DNA from: Candidatus Zhuqueibacterota bacterium
GTDB taxonomy: Bacteria > Zhuqueibacterota > Zhuqueibacteria > Residuimicrobiales > Oceaniaggregativiventaceae
DNA length: 33,438 nucleotides
Assembly (NCBI GenBank): GCA_014728115.1
Contig: WJME01000192.1
Location: 1 to 33,438, forward strand
Direction: 5' to 3'
Position 1 is the first letter of the stretch. Each line of letters starts with the position of its first letter. The notes under the pieces are model-generated. The model saw nothing but the letters and a program-made list of their open reading frames with translations. It was not told where the DNA came from and searched no databases. Shown one piece after another: positions 7,385 through 14,180 of the stretch. Made by a program: the position numbers and the translations under genes.

Positions 7385-8905
7385 ATGAAAAATATCCTCA
7401 AATTTCACTGGCCGCTTGTTTTATTGAGTTTTATTTATCTGGTGTTGTTTTTTGCCACCGCAGGACATTATGGAATCTTTCGGGACGAGCTCTATTATAT
7501 CGCCTGTGCCCGTGACCTGGCCTGGGGATATGTGGATCACCCGCCCTTTTCCCTGGTTGTTCTCCGCCTCGTTCTCGTCACGCTCGGTGATTCTGTGATA
7601 GCGATTCGAACCCTGGCTGCACTGAGCGGTGTCGTTTGTATGATGCTCACCTGGAGTCTGACCCGAAACCTCGGCGGCGATCGTTTTGCAGCCACACTCG
7701 CGATTCTGGCCTGGTTTGGCAATCTGATGTTTCTGGCGCTCACCAATTTTTTTAGCATGAATGCGCTCGATCTGGTATTTTGGCTGGCCGGATTTCTCAT
7801 CGTCACGTTTTGGATCAACACCCAGGGAAAAAAGTGGTGGATCGTGCTGGGATTGATCGTGGGACTGGGACTCTTGAATAAATACAGCATGGGATTCTGG
7901 GCTGCGAGTTTTGGCATTGCTCTGCTCCTCTCCTCACATCGAAGAGTATTGCTTCAGCCAGGTCCCTGGCTGGCCGCCGGGATCGCAGCGATCCTTTTTT
8001 TGCCGCATATCATCTGGCAAATACAACACGGCTGGCCCAGCCTGGAGTTTATACATAATGCGGCCACTTATAAAAACGTACATATGAGTCCGGTCGAGCT
8101 CCTGATGGGGGTGATAATCGAGATGAATCCGGTCAATGTTTTGATCTGGTTACCCGGACTCGCCGGTCTATTGTTCTGGCCGCCATTGCGACGATATCGA
8201 TTATTCGGATTTCTGGCGCTGGTCTTTTTTATCTTTATGCTGTTACAAAATCCCAAAGTCTACTATTTGGCCCCCATCTTTCCGGTGCTGTATGCTGCGG
8301 GCAGCATCTGGCTGAGCAGGATTCTATCGAACAGGTGGCGTTTTGGCCGCCCGGTTCTCGTGACAATGATGCTGTTAATGACCCTGCTGGTTCTGCCTGT
8401 GGCCATGCCGCTCTTTTCTCCAACCATGCTGGTGAATTATATGGATCGCATCGGGCTGCAGCCCAAGGCCCAGGAAAACAGCCCCCAGGGCGAGTTACCG
8501 CAGCATTTTGCCGATCGCTTTGGCTGGCAAGAGATGGCGATCATGGTATCAAATCTCTATCAGCAACTGCCCGACAGTGTGCAAAAAGACATTGCGGTTT
8601 ATACCACCAATTACGGCGAAGCGGGTGCCATTGATTATTTCCGTGCAGATTACGCCTTGCCCCGGGCCATCAGCGGACACAATAATTATTATCTCTGGGG
8701 TCCGGGAAACATGTCCGGTAACCATTTGCTGACGATAGGCTCCAGACGAGAGGATCTGGAAAAGGGCTATGAATCTGTGATTCTCCTGGGACGGTTTAAA
8801 TCCGAATGGGTGATGCCGTATGAAAATGATCTGCCGATCTATTACTGCACAGGCCTGAAAGCGGATTTTAAGCAGCTGTGGCTAACCACCAGGCATTTTA
8901 TGTGA
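7385..8905 (+). CDS. GT39/ArnT-like membrane glycosyltransferase
   Basis: A 506-residue polytopic membrane protein of the dolichyl-phosphate-mannose mannosyltransferase/ArnT type. These enzymes transfer a sugar from a lipid-phosphate carrier to lipid or protein acceptors on the outer face of the inner membrane. The first periplasmic loop has the diagnostic acidic pair Asp34-Glu35 (FRDELYYIACARDLAWGYVD) followed by HPPF, and a later ALDLVFWLAG segment fits the family. About 11 hydrophobic helices occupy residues 8-390; a soluble C-terminal domain of about 120 residues follows. An ATG at 7352 is also in frame, but 7385 is preferred because AAAGGA lies seven bases before it. Acceptor and donor cannot be told from sequence. 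It appears to be a single-gene unit. Confidence 0.83.
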   Translation: MKNILKFHWPLVLLSFIYLVLFFATAGHYGIFRDELYYIACARDLAWGYVDHPPFSLVVLRLVLVTLGDSVIAIRTLAALSGVVCMMLTWSLTRNLGGDRFAATLAILAWFGNLMFLALTNFFSMNALDLVFWLAGFLIVTFWINTQGKKWWIVLGLIVGLGLLNKYSMGFWAASFGIALLLSSHRRVLLQPGPWLAAGIAAILFLPHIIWQIQHGWPSLEFIHNAATYKNVHMSPVELLMGVIIEMNPVNVLIWLPGLAGLLFWPPLRRYRLFGFLALVFFIFMLLQNPKVYYLAPIFPVLYAAGSIWLSRILSNRWRFGRPVLVTMMLLMTLLVLPVAMPLFSPTMLVNYMDRIGLQPKAQENSPQGELPQHFADRFGWQEMAIMVSNLYQQLPDSVQKDIAVYTTNYGEAGAIDYFRADYALPRAISGHNNYYLWGPGNMSGNHLLTIGSRREDLEKGYESVILLGRFKSEWVMPYENDLPIYYCTGLKADFKQLWLTTRHFM

Positions 8906-8909
8906 CCTC

Positions 8910-8926
8910 GAACCGCGAATAAACGC
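8910..8926 (-). repeat. Inverted repeat arm flanking the DUF4160/DUF2442 pair (left)
   Basis: GAACCGCGAATAAACGC is the reverse complement, with 14 of 17 matches, of the sequence at 9645-9661. The two arms bracket the small AT-rich two-gene module. Arms of this kind may be dispersed repeats rather than true mobile-element ends. Confidence 0.4.
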
Positions 8927-9000
8927 TATGCCTGGTCAAACCAAACCTATCAAAATAAGCAAGGTCTGTAATATTCCTTTTCGAGCAGCCAAACAAAAAA

Positions 9001-9028
9001 TTGCTTGATTCAGAAAAACGGTTATACT
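9001..9028 (+). promoter_or_regulatory. Possible sigma-70 promoter for the DUF4160/DUF2442 pair
   Basis: TTGCTT (9001-9006) and TATACT (9023-9028) are separated by 16 bp. Transcription would start near 9035, only a few bases before the favoured GTG start at 9038, so the mRNA would be essentially leaderless. The assignment rests on motif similarity alone. Confidence 0.4.
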
Positions 9029-9037
9029 ATTTTCAAG

Positions 9038-9310
9038 GTGCCGGGTATTTTGAGAGTTGCAATTAGCCGCTTTTTTGGAATAATCATCTATATGCATTGG
9101 AGGGATCATCCACCACCCCATTTTCATGCAAAATACTCTGGTCAAGAGGTTATAGTAGATATTGAAACGGGGATTGTTCATGGAACGATGCCCAGTCGTG
9201 CTATTGGAATGATACAAGAATGGCGGCTTGTCCATCAAAAAGAATTAATGGAAAACTGGAAATTATTGACCCATAATGAGCCGCTCAAACCTATAAAGCC
9301 TTTGGATTAA
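9038..9310 (+). CDS. DUF4160 family small protein
   Basis: A 90-residue protein matching the DUF4160 pattern: an SRFFGIIIYM start, the histidine cluster HPPPHFHAKY (about 24-33), then the MPSRAIGMIQEWRLVHQKELMENW helix. The frame is also open from a TTG at 9005, but the GTG at 9038 gives the usual family N-terminus (x-PGILR...RFFGI). DUF4160 is typically encoded next to a DUF2442 gene, as here; the pair has been suggested to be toxin-antitoxin-like, but its function is not established. It is visibly AT-richer than the neighbouring glycosyltransferase and sulfatase genes, which suggests acquisition by transfer. Confidence 0.8.
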   Translation: MPGILRVAISRFFGIIIYMHWRDHPPPHFHAKYSGQEVIVDIETGIVHGTMPSRAIGMIQEWRLVHQKELMENWKLLTHNEPLKPIKPLD

Positions 9311-9314
9311 ACAT

Positions 9315-9560
9315 ATGATTCTTCATGTCAAAAAAGCAAAATATCTTTATGATTATGTCCTCTGGTTGAGATTTAACGACGGTTCTGAAGGAGAGGTAGA
9401 TTTAAAAAACGAACTCTATGGAACCATGTTTAAGCCATTGCTAGACATTCAACTTTTTAAAACGGTAAAAGTTGACCCCGAGTTGGAAACCATCGTGTGG
9501 GCAAATGGTGCTGACCTTAGTCCCGAATATCTTTATGATCGACTAAAGATTCCAGTATAA
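9315..9560 (+). CDS. DUF2442 family small protein
   Basis: An 81-residue protein with DUF2442 features: an ILHVKKAKYLYDYVLWLRFNDGSEGEVDL beta-hairpin region, then FKPLLDIQLFKTVKVDPELETIVWANGADLSPEYLYD. It starts 4 bp after the DUF4160 stop codon, so the two are co-transcribed. In DUF2442/DUF4160 pairs the DUF2442 partner carries the compact 'W.nG.dl.Pe.Ly' tail seen here. The role of the family is not established. The start codon has no strong ribosome-binding site, consistent with translational coupling. Confidence 0.82.
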   Translation: MILHVKKAKYLYDYVLWLRFNDGSEGEVDLKNELYGTMFKPLLDIQLFKTVKVDPELETIVWANGADLSPEYLYDRLKIPV

Positions 9561-9644
9561 ATCTGCTGCAAAAACTGAGTATGATCTATTTTAGACAAGA
9601 GTGATTTTTCCCCAGAGTTTTTCCATCATGCTTGGCGTCTATTG

Positions 9645-9661
9645 GCGTTCATTCGTGGATC
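9645..9661 (+). repeat. Inverted repeat arm flanking the DUF4160/DUF2442 pair (right)
   Basis: GCGTTCATTCGTGGATC pairs with 8910-8926 in inverse orientation (14 of 17). A related partial unit (GCGTCTATTGG) directly precedes it, so this looks like a dispersed 'GCGTTCATTCGTGG' repeat close to the sulfatase ribosome-binding site. Confidence 0.4.
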
Positions 9662-9690
9662 CGATCCTCACTCCAAACAAAGGAGCCTCT

Positions 9691-11448
9691 ATGCCCTCCC
9701 TGTCCCGTCGAACATTTTTGCACCTGGCAGGCATGGCTGCATTGGGAACAAGCCTGCTCCGCTGCACCGGACGAGAGCGCAAACCCAATATCTTGTTGAT
9801 TCTCACCGATGATCAGGGATGGGGCGATATCCACTCGCATGGCAACGCCGTGCTGGACACTCCTACCCTGGACCGTCTCGCTGCTTCGGGCGCGCGGTTT
9901 GACCGCTTTTATGTGAGTCCGGTCTGTGCGCCGACCCGGGCCAGTTTGTTGACCGGCAGATATTACCTACGCACGCATGTGCATGGCGTCACCCGGGGCC
10001 AGGAAACCATGTACAGCGAGGAAGTGACGATCGCCGAAATGTTAAAAAAGGCAGGCTATGCCACCGGATGTTTCGGCAAGTGGCACAATGGGGTGCATTA
10101 TCCGCACCATCCAAACGGACAGGGGTTCGACGAGTTTATCGGTTTTTGTGCCGGCCACTGGAACAATTATATCGACACCCATCTCGAACACAATGGCCGG
10201 CGCATTGAAACAAAAGGATATATTGCCGATGTGCTGACCGACCATGCCCTGCAATTCATGGAAAAAAACAAATCCAGGCCTTTTCTCTGTTATGTGCCCT
10301 ATAATCCGCCACACAGTCCGTTTCAGGTCCCTGATACCTATTTCGATAAATACAAATCGCAGGGAGTGGATGACAAGCTGGCATCGGTGTACGCCATGTG
10401 TGAGAATCTGGATGACAATATCGCACGATTGCTCAACAAACTGGATCAGCTCCAATTGACCCATGATACCCTTGTCATTTTCATTACCGACAATGGTCCC
10501 AATACCAAGCGCTATAACGGCAACATGCGAGGCCGTAAGGGCAGTGTGCACGAAGGCGGTGTGCGCGTGCCCTGTTTTATCAGCTGGCCGGGTGAGATCG
10601 AGGCCGGACAGGTCATCGAACCGATCTCGGCCCATATCGACATCCTCCCTACCCTGGCGGAATTGACAGGTGTACGGGTGCCCTCAGAGCCCGAGCTCGA
10701 CGGCACCAGCCTGGTGCCCTTGCTCAAAAAAACGTCACAGGACTGGCCTGATCGCAAATTGTTTCAACACTGGGGAGGCCGAGGTGCCGTACGAACGCCC
10801 CGTTATCGTCTGACCCTGGAAGGCGATCGCATCGGCTTGTACGATATGATCGAGGACCCGGCCGAGACCGAGAATATCGCAGACGAACGTTCAGATATCA
10901 CAAAATCACTCAAAGCAGCTTATCAAGATTGGTATAAAGAGGTCACGCAACGGGGATACGAGCCTCTGCCCATACCCGTGGGGTACGACGAATGGCCCCG
11001 GGTCGAGATGCCCGGTCATGAGGCCTATTTATCCAAAGAGGCCGGACAGGGGATCAGCTATGTGGGCAAGAGTGGCTGGGCCAATGACTGGGTGACCCAC
11101 TGGACCGACATCGATGCGTATCCGTTCTGGGAAATCGAGGTGGTCAAGGAGGCTGATTATGAGGTGACATTGAAATATGCCTGTCCGCCCGAAAATGTGG
11201 GGACCCGGATAGAGGTCAGGGCAGGAGCGCATCGGCTCACAGGAGAAATCCGGAACGCCTTGATACCGGAACGCATCGAGAGTCCGGACCGGGTTCCGCG
11301 CAAAGAGGTATACGAGCAGACCTGGGGCAGGCTCGACATGGGCCGGCTGCATTTGCCCAAAGGCAGGTATACGTTGTCAGTCAAGGCGTTGAGTCGGCCG
11401 GGCAAAACCGTGATGGATTTAAAGGCATTGATCATGACCCGAAAATAA
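9691..11448 (+). CDS. Tat-exported lipoprotein sulfatase (arylsulfatase family)
   Basis: A 585-residue type I sulfatase, which hydrolyses sulfate esters. The start at 9691 is favoured over the upstream in-frame ATG (9601) because AAAGGAG precedes it and a twin-arginine signal begins at once (SRRTFLHLAG, Arg6-Arg7) with a possible lipobox SLLRC (Cys25). Catalytic features are TDDQGWGD (metal ligands, about 39-46), the formylglycine motif CAPTR with Cys79 (Cys-type, needing a formylglycine-generating enzyme), GKWHNG and ITDNGPN. After the catalytic domain, residues about 445-585 form a beta-rich extension (WANDWVTHWTD..., EADYEVTLKYACPPENVGTRIEV) that may bind carbohydrate. The substrate is unknown; sulfated polysaccharide is plausible. 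No other carbohydrate-active gene is adjacent. Confidence 0.9.
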   Translation: MPSLSRRTFLHLAGMAALGTSLLRCTGRERKPNILLILTDDQGWGDIHSHGNAVLDTPTLDRLAASGARFDRFYVSPVCAPTRASLLTGRYYLRTHVHGVTRGQETMYSEEVTIAEMLKKAGYATGCFGKWHNGVHYPHHPNGQGFDEFIGFCAGHWNNYIDTHLEHNGRRIETKGYIADVLTDHALQFMEKNKSRPFLCYVPYNPPHSPFQVPDTYFDKYKSQGVDDKLASVYAMCENLDDNIARLLNKLDQLQLTHDTLVIFITDNGPNTKRYNGNMRGRKGSVHEGGVRVPCFISWPGEIEAGQVIEPISAHIDILPTLAELTGVRVPSEPELDGTSLVPLLKKTSQDWPDRKLFQHWGGRGAVRTPRYRLTLEGDRIGLYDMIEDPAETENIADERSDITKSLKAAYQDWYKEVTQRGYEPLPIPVGYDEWPRVEMPGHEAYLSKEAGQGISYVGKSGWANDWVTHWTDIDAYPFWEIEVVKEADYEVTLKYACPPENVGTRIEVRAGAHRLTGEIRNALIPERIESPDRVPRKEVYEQTWGRLDMGRLHLPKGRYTLSVKALSRPGKTVMDLKALIMTRK

Positions 11449-11478
11449 TAACGGGAACTGTTTCCAGTTCCCGTTATT
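11447..11478. terminator. Bidirectional hairpin terminator between convergent genes
   Basis: A perfect 14-bp stem, AATAACGGGAACTG / CAGTTCCCGTTATT with a TTTC loop, overlaps the sulfatase stop codon. It lies 70 bp beyond the end of the convergent small exported-protein gene, so it can serve both strands. The trailing T-run is weak. Confidence 0.7.
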
Positions 11479-11547
11479 ACCGGTTTAATTAGAGAAGGGT
11501 TGGAGAGAATCCAACGCGTCTATATGAGAGAGAGAGAGAAGAGAGTC

Positions 11548-11949
11548 CTATTGAATCGGTTGATAATCCGCAAAGCTGTCATGGATTTGTTCGTGCAAAT
11601 CGATAAAGAACTGTTGCGGATCTTGTGTTTCTTTGACTTTGATCATCTTGGCCAGTTTGGCATCATTGAGATAGAGAAACGTCAGTTTTGCATGCACTCG
11701 CAGCAACATGAGCTGATCTTTTTCGCTCATATTCAACAGTGTGTCGTCAACGATATTCAGTTTGAGTTCCGGGTAATCGGATTTTAACCGGGCCAGATTG
11801 TGCAATGCGCTGCTGCGCAGTCCGGGATTATCCGATTTGAGTGCCTGCATATATCCATTAACCGCATTTTCGAGACGGTCGATAGGAGTTGCTGCGATAC
11901 TGGTACTGATCAAGCCAGACAATAAAACGATCGATAACATTTTCCTCAT
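11548..11949 (-). CDS. Small exported helical protein, paralog of upstream neighbour
   Basis: A 133-residue protein with a signal peptide (MRKMLSIVLLSGLISTSIAA). The ATG at 11949 is chosen over the GTG at 11952 because GGAGG is then six bases upstream. The mature part is all-helical and resembles HEAT/armadillo-like counting repeats (DNPGLRSSALHNLARLKSDYPE; KDQLMLLRVHAKLTFLYLND). It aligns along its whole length with the preceding gene product: AVNGYMQALKSDNPGL versus AIDGYERAIQSENPGL, LLRVHAKLTFLY versus WVRLHARMTLEY, and VKETQDPQQFFIDL versus VTNPEDPMVFYSSL. It follows that gene by 23 bp and probably shares its sigma-54 promoter. No family was recognised; a periplasmic structural or binding role is a guess. 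Confidence 0.75.
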   Translation of the reverse strand: MRKMLSIVLLSGLISTSIAATPIDRLENAVNGYMQALKSDNPGLRSSALHNLARLKSDYPELKLNIVDDTLLNMSEKDQLMLLRVHAKLTFLYLNDAKLAKMIKVKETQDPQQFFIDLHEQIHDSFADYQPIQ

Positions 11950-11972
11950 CACAAACCTCCAAACGATATTGG

Positions 11973-12401
11973 CTACTCTGCCAGATTGCTTGTTTCCTGG
12001 CCCGTAATTCCGTAAAAATTCTCACCCATGCGGGTATAGAGGCTGCTATAGAATACCATGGGATCTTCAGGATTGGTTACCTTGACACTCTGCAGTTCCG
12101 AATTTGCGATATACTCGAGCGTCATACGGGCGTGCAGTCGAACCCATTCATTGTCATTATTGCGAACAGCCTTTTTAAGAATCGATTTGGCCTTGCCAAG
12201 ATCGGCATCCGGATATTTTGAGTACAGATGAGCGATTTGAAAAACACCGCTTTGATTGAGTCCGGGATTTTCGGATTGGATTGCTCTTTCATAGCCATCG
12301 ATGGCCATTTCGATTTTTTGTTTCAGTGTCATCTTATCTGCAGAGAAAGCATTTCCACTGGCCAGTGCCAGAATGGCTATTGCGAATATAATTCGTTTCA
12401 T
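11973..12401 (-). CDS. Small exported helical protein under sigma-54 control
   Basis: A 142-residue protein with a clear signal peptide (MKRIIFAIAILALASGNAFSA) and a helical mature part with repeat-like segments (AIDGYERAIQSENPGLNQSGVFQIAHLYSKYPDADLG; NNDNEWVRLHARMTLEYIANS). It is the first gene after a consensus sigma-54 promoter at 12461-12476 and is followed by a paralog. AGGA lies seven bases before the ATG. The two-component sigma-54 regulator encoded just upstream is its likely activator. The function was not recognised; the pair may be an envelope-stress or surface-adaptation product. Confidence 0.78.
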   Translation of the reverse strand: MKRIIFAIAILALASGNAFSADKMTLKQKIEMAIDGYERAIQSENPGLNQSGVFQIAHLYSKYPDADLGKAKSILKKAVRNNDNEWVRLHARMTLEYIANSELQSVKVTNPEDPMVFYSSLYTRMGENFYGITGQETSNLAE

Positions 12402-12460
12402 TTCTAGGTCCTCATATTTTAGTGTGAACAGACATATCGTTGACTGTCACCTCTAACATT

Positions 12461-12476
12461 AGCAAAGGGTGTGCCA
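12461..12476 (-). promoter_or_regulatory. Sigma-54 (-24/-12) promoter for the exported-protein pair
   Basis: The minus strand reads TGGCACACCCTTTGCT, a full sigma-54 match with GG-N10-GC spacing. The predicted start site is near 12450, leaving about a 48-nt leader before the ATG at 12401. Confidence 0.88.
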
Positions 12477-12544
12477 AAAGAATCGCAAGCAACTTATGGC
12501 TTTTATAAACAAGAACTTACATTGATCATTTAAAAAAATCAATA

Positions 12545-12667
12545 TTCAAAAGGGTGCCACATTTGGTACCATCATATGAGCATTTATTCGTATAAATATA
12601 GATAAATCAACATATTACCGAGGTGGTCCTTTTGTGGCACCCGGTTGTTTTGTGGCACCCTTTTGAA
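12545..12667. repeat. Perfect 17-bp inverted repeat, possible enhancer pair
   Basis: TTCAAAAGGGTGCCACA (12545-12561) is exactly complementary to 12651-12667. The arms are 106 bp apart start to start, roughly ten helical turns, and both lie at typical enhancer distances from the sigma-54 promoter. The left arm is itself half of a near-palindrome, GGTGCCA-N4-TGGTACC. Confidence 0.7.
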
Positions 12668-12761
12668 CCGGTTCAAATTTTTGAGGGGGATAGTAATTGC
12701 GATCGAGCCATCTGTAAAGCAGGAACAGTGACGACAGGCATTCGCTGTCACAATCACTGCG

Positions 12762-14180
12762 TTATGAGCGAGCGCGTTGCAGACGATTGTTCAGAGCCCT
12801 GCGTGTCATCCCCAGCATCTGTGCGGCAATGGTCTGATTGCCGTTGCTGCGCTCCAGTGCCTCGTCAATCAACAACTGTTCGGTCTCTTTTAAGGTGGGC
12901 AGCGGCTCAAGAAACAATACCCGTTTATCGTGGTTGTCCTTGACCGCTTTGTCGAGCAGGGTATCTGGTGTCTCTTTGGGAGCAATCTCTTCGCGAAACG
13001 TTTCGGTGGACAAAATACCGGACCGGTGCCGGCTCACGGCATCAAATATCATCCCTTCGAGCTCTCGAATATTGCCCGGAAAAGAATAGTTGGCCAGCAG
13101 AGTAAACAACTCTCTCGGCGGAGTCGGCTTTTTTTTGCCCAATTCACGTGCTGCTTTTTGTAAAAAATGATCGACCAGCAAAGGCATGTCCTCCTTGCGT
13201 TCACGCAGCGGGGGAATATGAATATGATGGGCCTTGAGACGATAATAGAGATCCCGTCTGAACTGATCTCTGTGTTGCATGCTCTCGATATCTCTCAAGG
13301 TGGCCACAATGATGCGTGCATCCGACATTCGCGGCACATCGGTGCCCAGGGGATAGTATTGTCCTTCCTGCAGCAATCGCAAGAGTTTGACTTGTGATTC
13401 AAAAGAAAGATCACCGATTTCATCCAAAAACAGGGTACCCTGCTGAGCTTGTTCGATCAACCCCTTGCGTTCGATATCTGCACCGGTGAACGCACCCTTG
13501 CGATGGCCAAAAAGAGTATCGGAAAACATATTATCATCCACTCCTGCCACATTGAGCGCTACAAATTGACCCTTTCGTTTGCTCAGTTCATGCAGCGACT
13601 TGGCGATCAGCTCTTTTCCTGTACCGGTTTCGCCGGTCACCAGAACCGGCAGGGATGTGGGAGCAATGGCTTCGATATATTGAAATATGGATTTCATGGC
13701 ATTGCTCTGTGTGACGATATGGGTAAACGCTTCCGGATGTTCCAGTTTTCCGGACAACAACACCTCTTTCAGGCGTGTATTTTCATGCTGCATCTGGCGC
13801 AATTCCAATGCCCGGCGAATCGTGGTGACCAGACGCGAATCATCCACAGGCTTGACGATATAGTCAAAGGCTCCTGCTTTCATACAGTTCACTGCGGTTT
13901 CCACTTCATTCACGGCCGTGATTACAATCACCGGCACTTGCGGATATTCAGTGACGAGTTCGGGTAAGAGATCCCACCCTGAAACGTATGGCATGGTCAT
14001 ATCCAGGGCAATCAAAGAGACTGCCTCCGTTCTCAATGTATTCCTGACCTGCCGGCTGTCCTGAAGGGTCATGAGGTTGTTGATTCCCGCCGAGGAGAGG
14101 GTAAACCTCGCACTGAGTAAAAATTGCTCTTCATCATCGATGAGCAACACCGGCAAATCCGGATAATTCATCTGACTCAT
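12762..14180 (-). CDS. NtrC-family sigma-54 response regulator
   Basis: A 472-residue response regulator. The receiver domain (about 8-125) has acidic residues Asp15-Asp16, phospho-acceptor Asp60 (IALDMTMP) and Lys110 (VKPVDD). The AAA+ domain (about 155-385) has Walker A GETGTGKE (183), GAFTGA (229), Walker B GTLFLDEI (248), LYYRLKAH and FPGNIRELE. A Fis-type helix-turn-helix ends the protein (IDEALERSNGNQTIAAQMLGMTRRALNNRL). All key residues are present, so it should activate sigma-54 RNA polymerase when phosphorylated. Its ATG overlaps the kinase stop by 4 bp, with GAGGAGG upstream. The kinase is its cognate partner. The downstream promoter and dyads (12402-12761) are the most likely target. 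Confidence 0.92.
   Translation of the reverse strand: MSQMNYPDLPVLLIDDEEQFLLSARFTLSSAGINNLMTLQDSRQVRNTLRTEAVSLIALDMTMPYVSGWDLLPELVTEYPQVPVIVITAVNEVETAVNCMKAGAFDYIVKPVDDSRLVTTIRRALELRQMQHENTRLKEVLLSGKLEHPEAFTHIVTQSNAMKSIFQYIEAIAPTSLPVLVTGETGTGKELIAKSLHELSKRKGQFVALNVAGVDDNMFSDTLFGHRKGAFTGADIERKGLIEQAQQGTLFLDEIGDLSFESQVKLLRLLQEGQYYPLGTDVPRMSDARIIVATLRDIESMQHRDQFRRDLYYRLKAHHIHIPPLRERKEDMPLLVDHFLQKAARELGKKKPTPPRELFTLLANYSFPGNIRELEGMIFDAVSRHRSGILSTETFREEIAPKETPDTLLDKAVKDNHDKRVLFLEPLPTLKETEQLLIDEALERSNGNQTIAAQMLGMTRRALNNRLQRARS

Larger units (their letters stand above)
12402..12761. promoter_or_regulatory. Regulatory intergenic region with candidate upstream activator sites
   Basis: This 360-bp gap lies between the NtrC-type regulator and the exported-protein pair. 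It holds the sigma-54 promoter and, 70-200 bp upstream of it, dense dyads. A perfect 17-bp inverted repeat (TTCAAAAGGGTGCCACA at 12545-12561 and its complement at 12651-12667) brackets 89 bp. A further direct copy of TTTTGTGGCACCC lies at 12630-12642, 18 bp from the one at 12648-12660. A 16-bp perfect palindrome, TTTGAACCGGTTCAAA, is at 12662-12677. The positions suit enhancer sites for a sigma-54 activator. The TGGCACCC cores resemble a -24 element but lack a properly spaced -12 element. Confidence 0.65.

Noticed and set aside
7077..7401. Open frames on the minus strand across the tandem arrays
   Set aside because: They encode only the translated octamer and heptamer repeats and have no start signals; such frames are artefacts of simple repeats.
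12630..12667. Further sigma-54 promoters at the TGGCACCC copies
   Set aside because: The -12 region reads TTGTT or TTTTGAA and the spacing is one base short of GG-N10-GC, so they are treated as possible binding sites instead.
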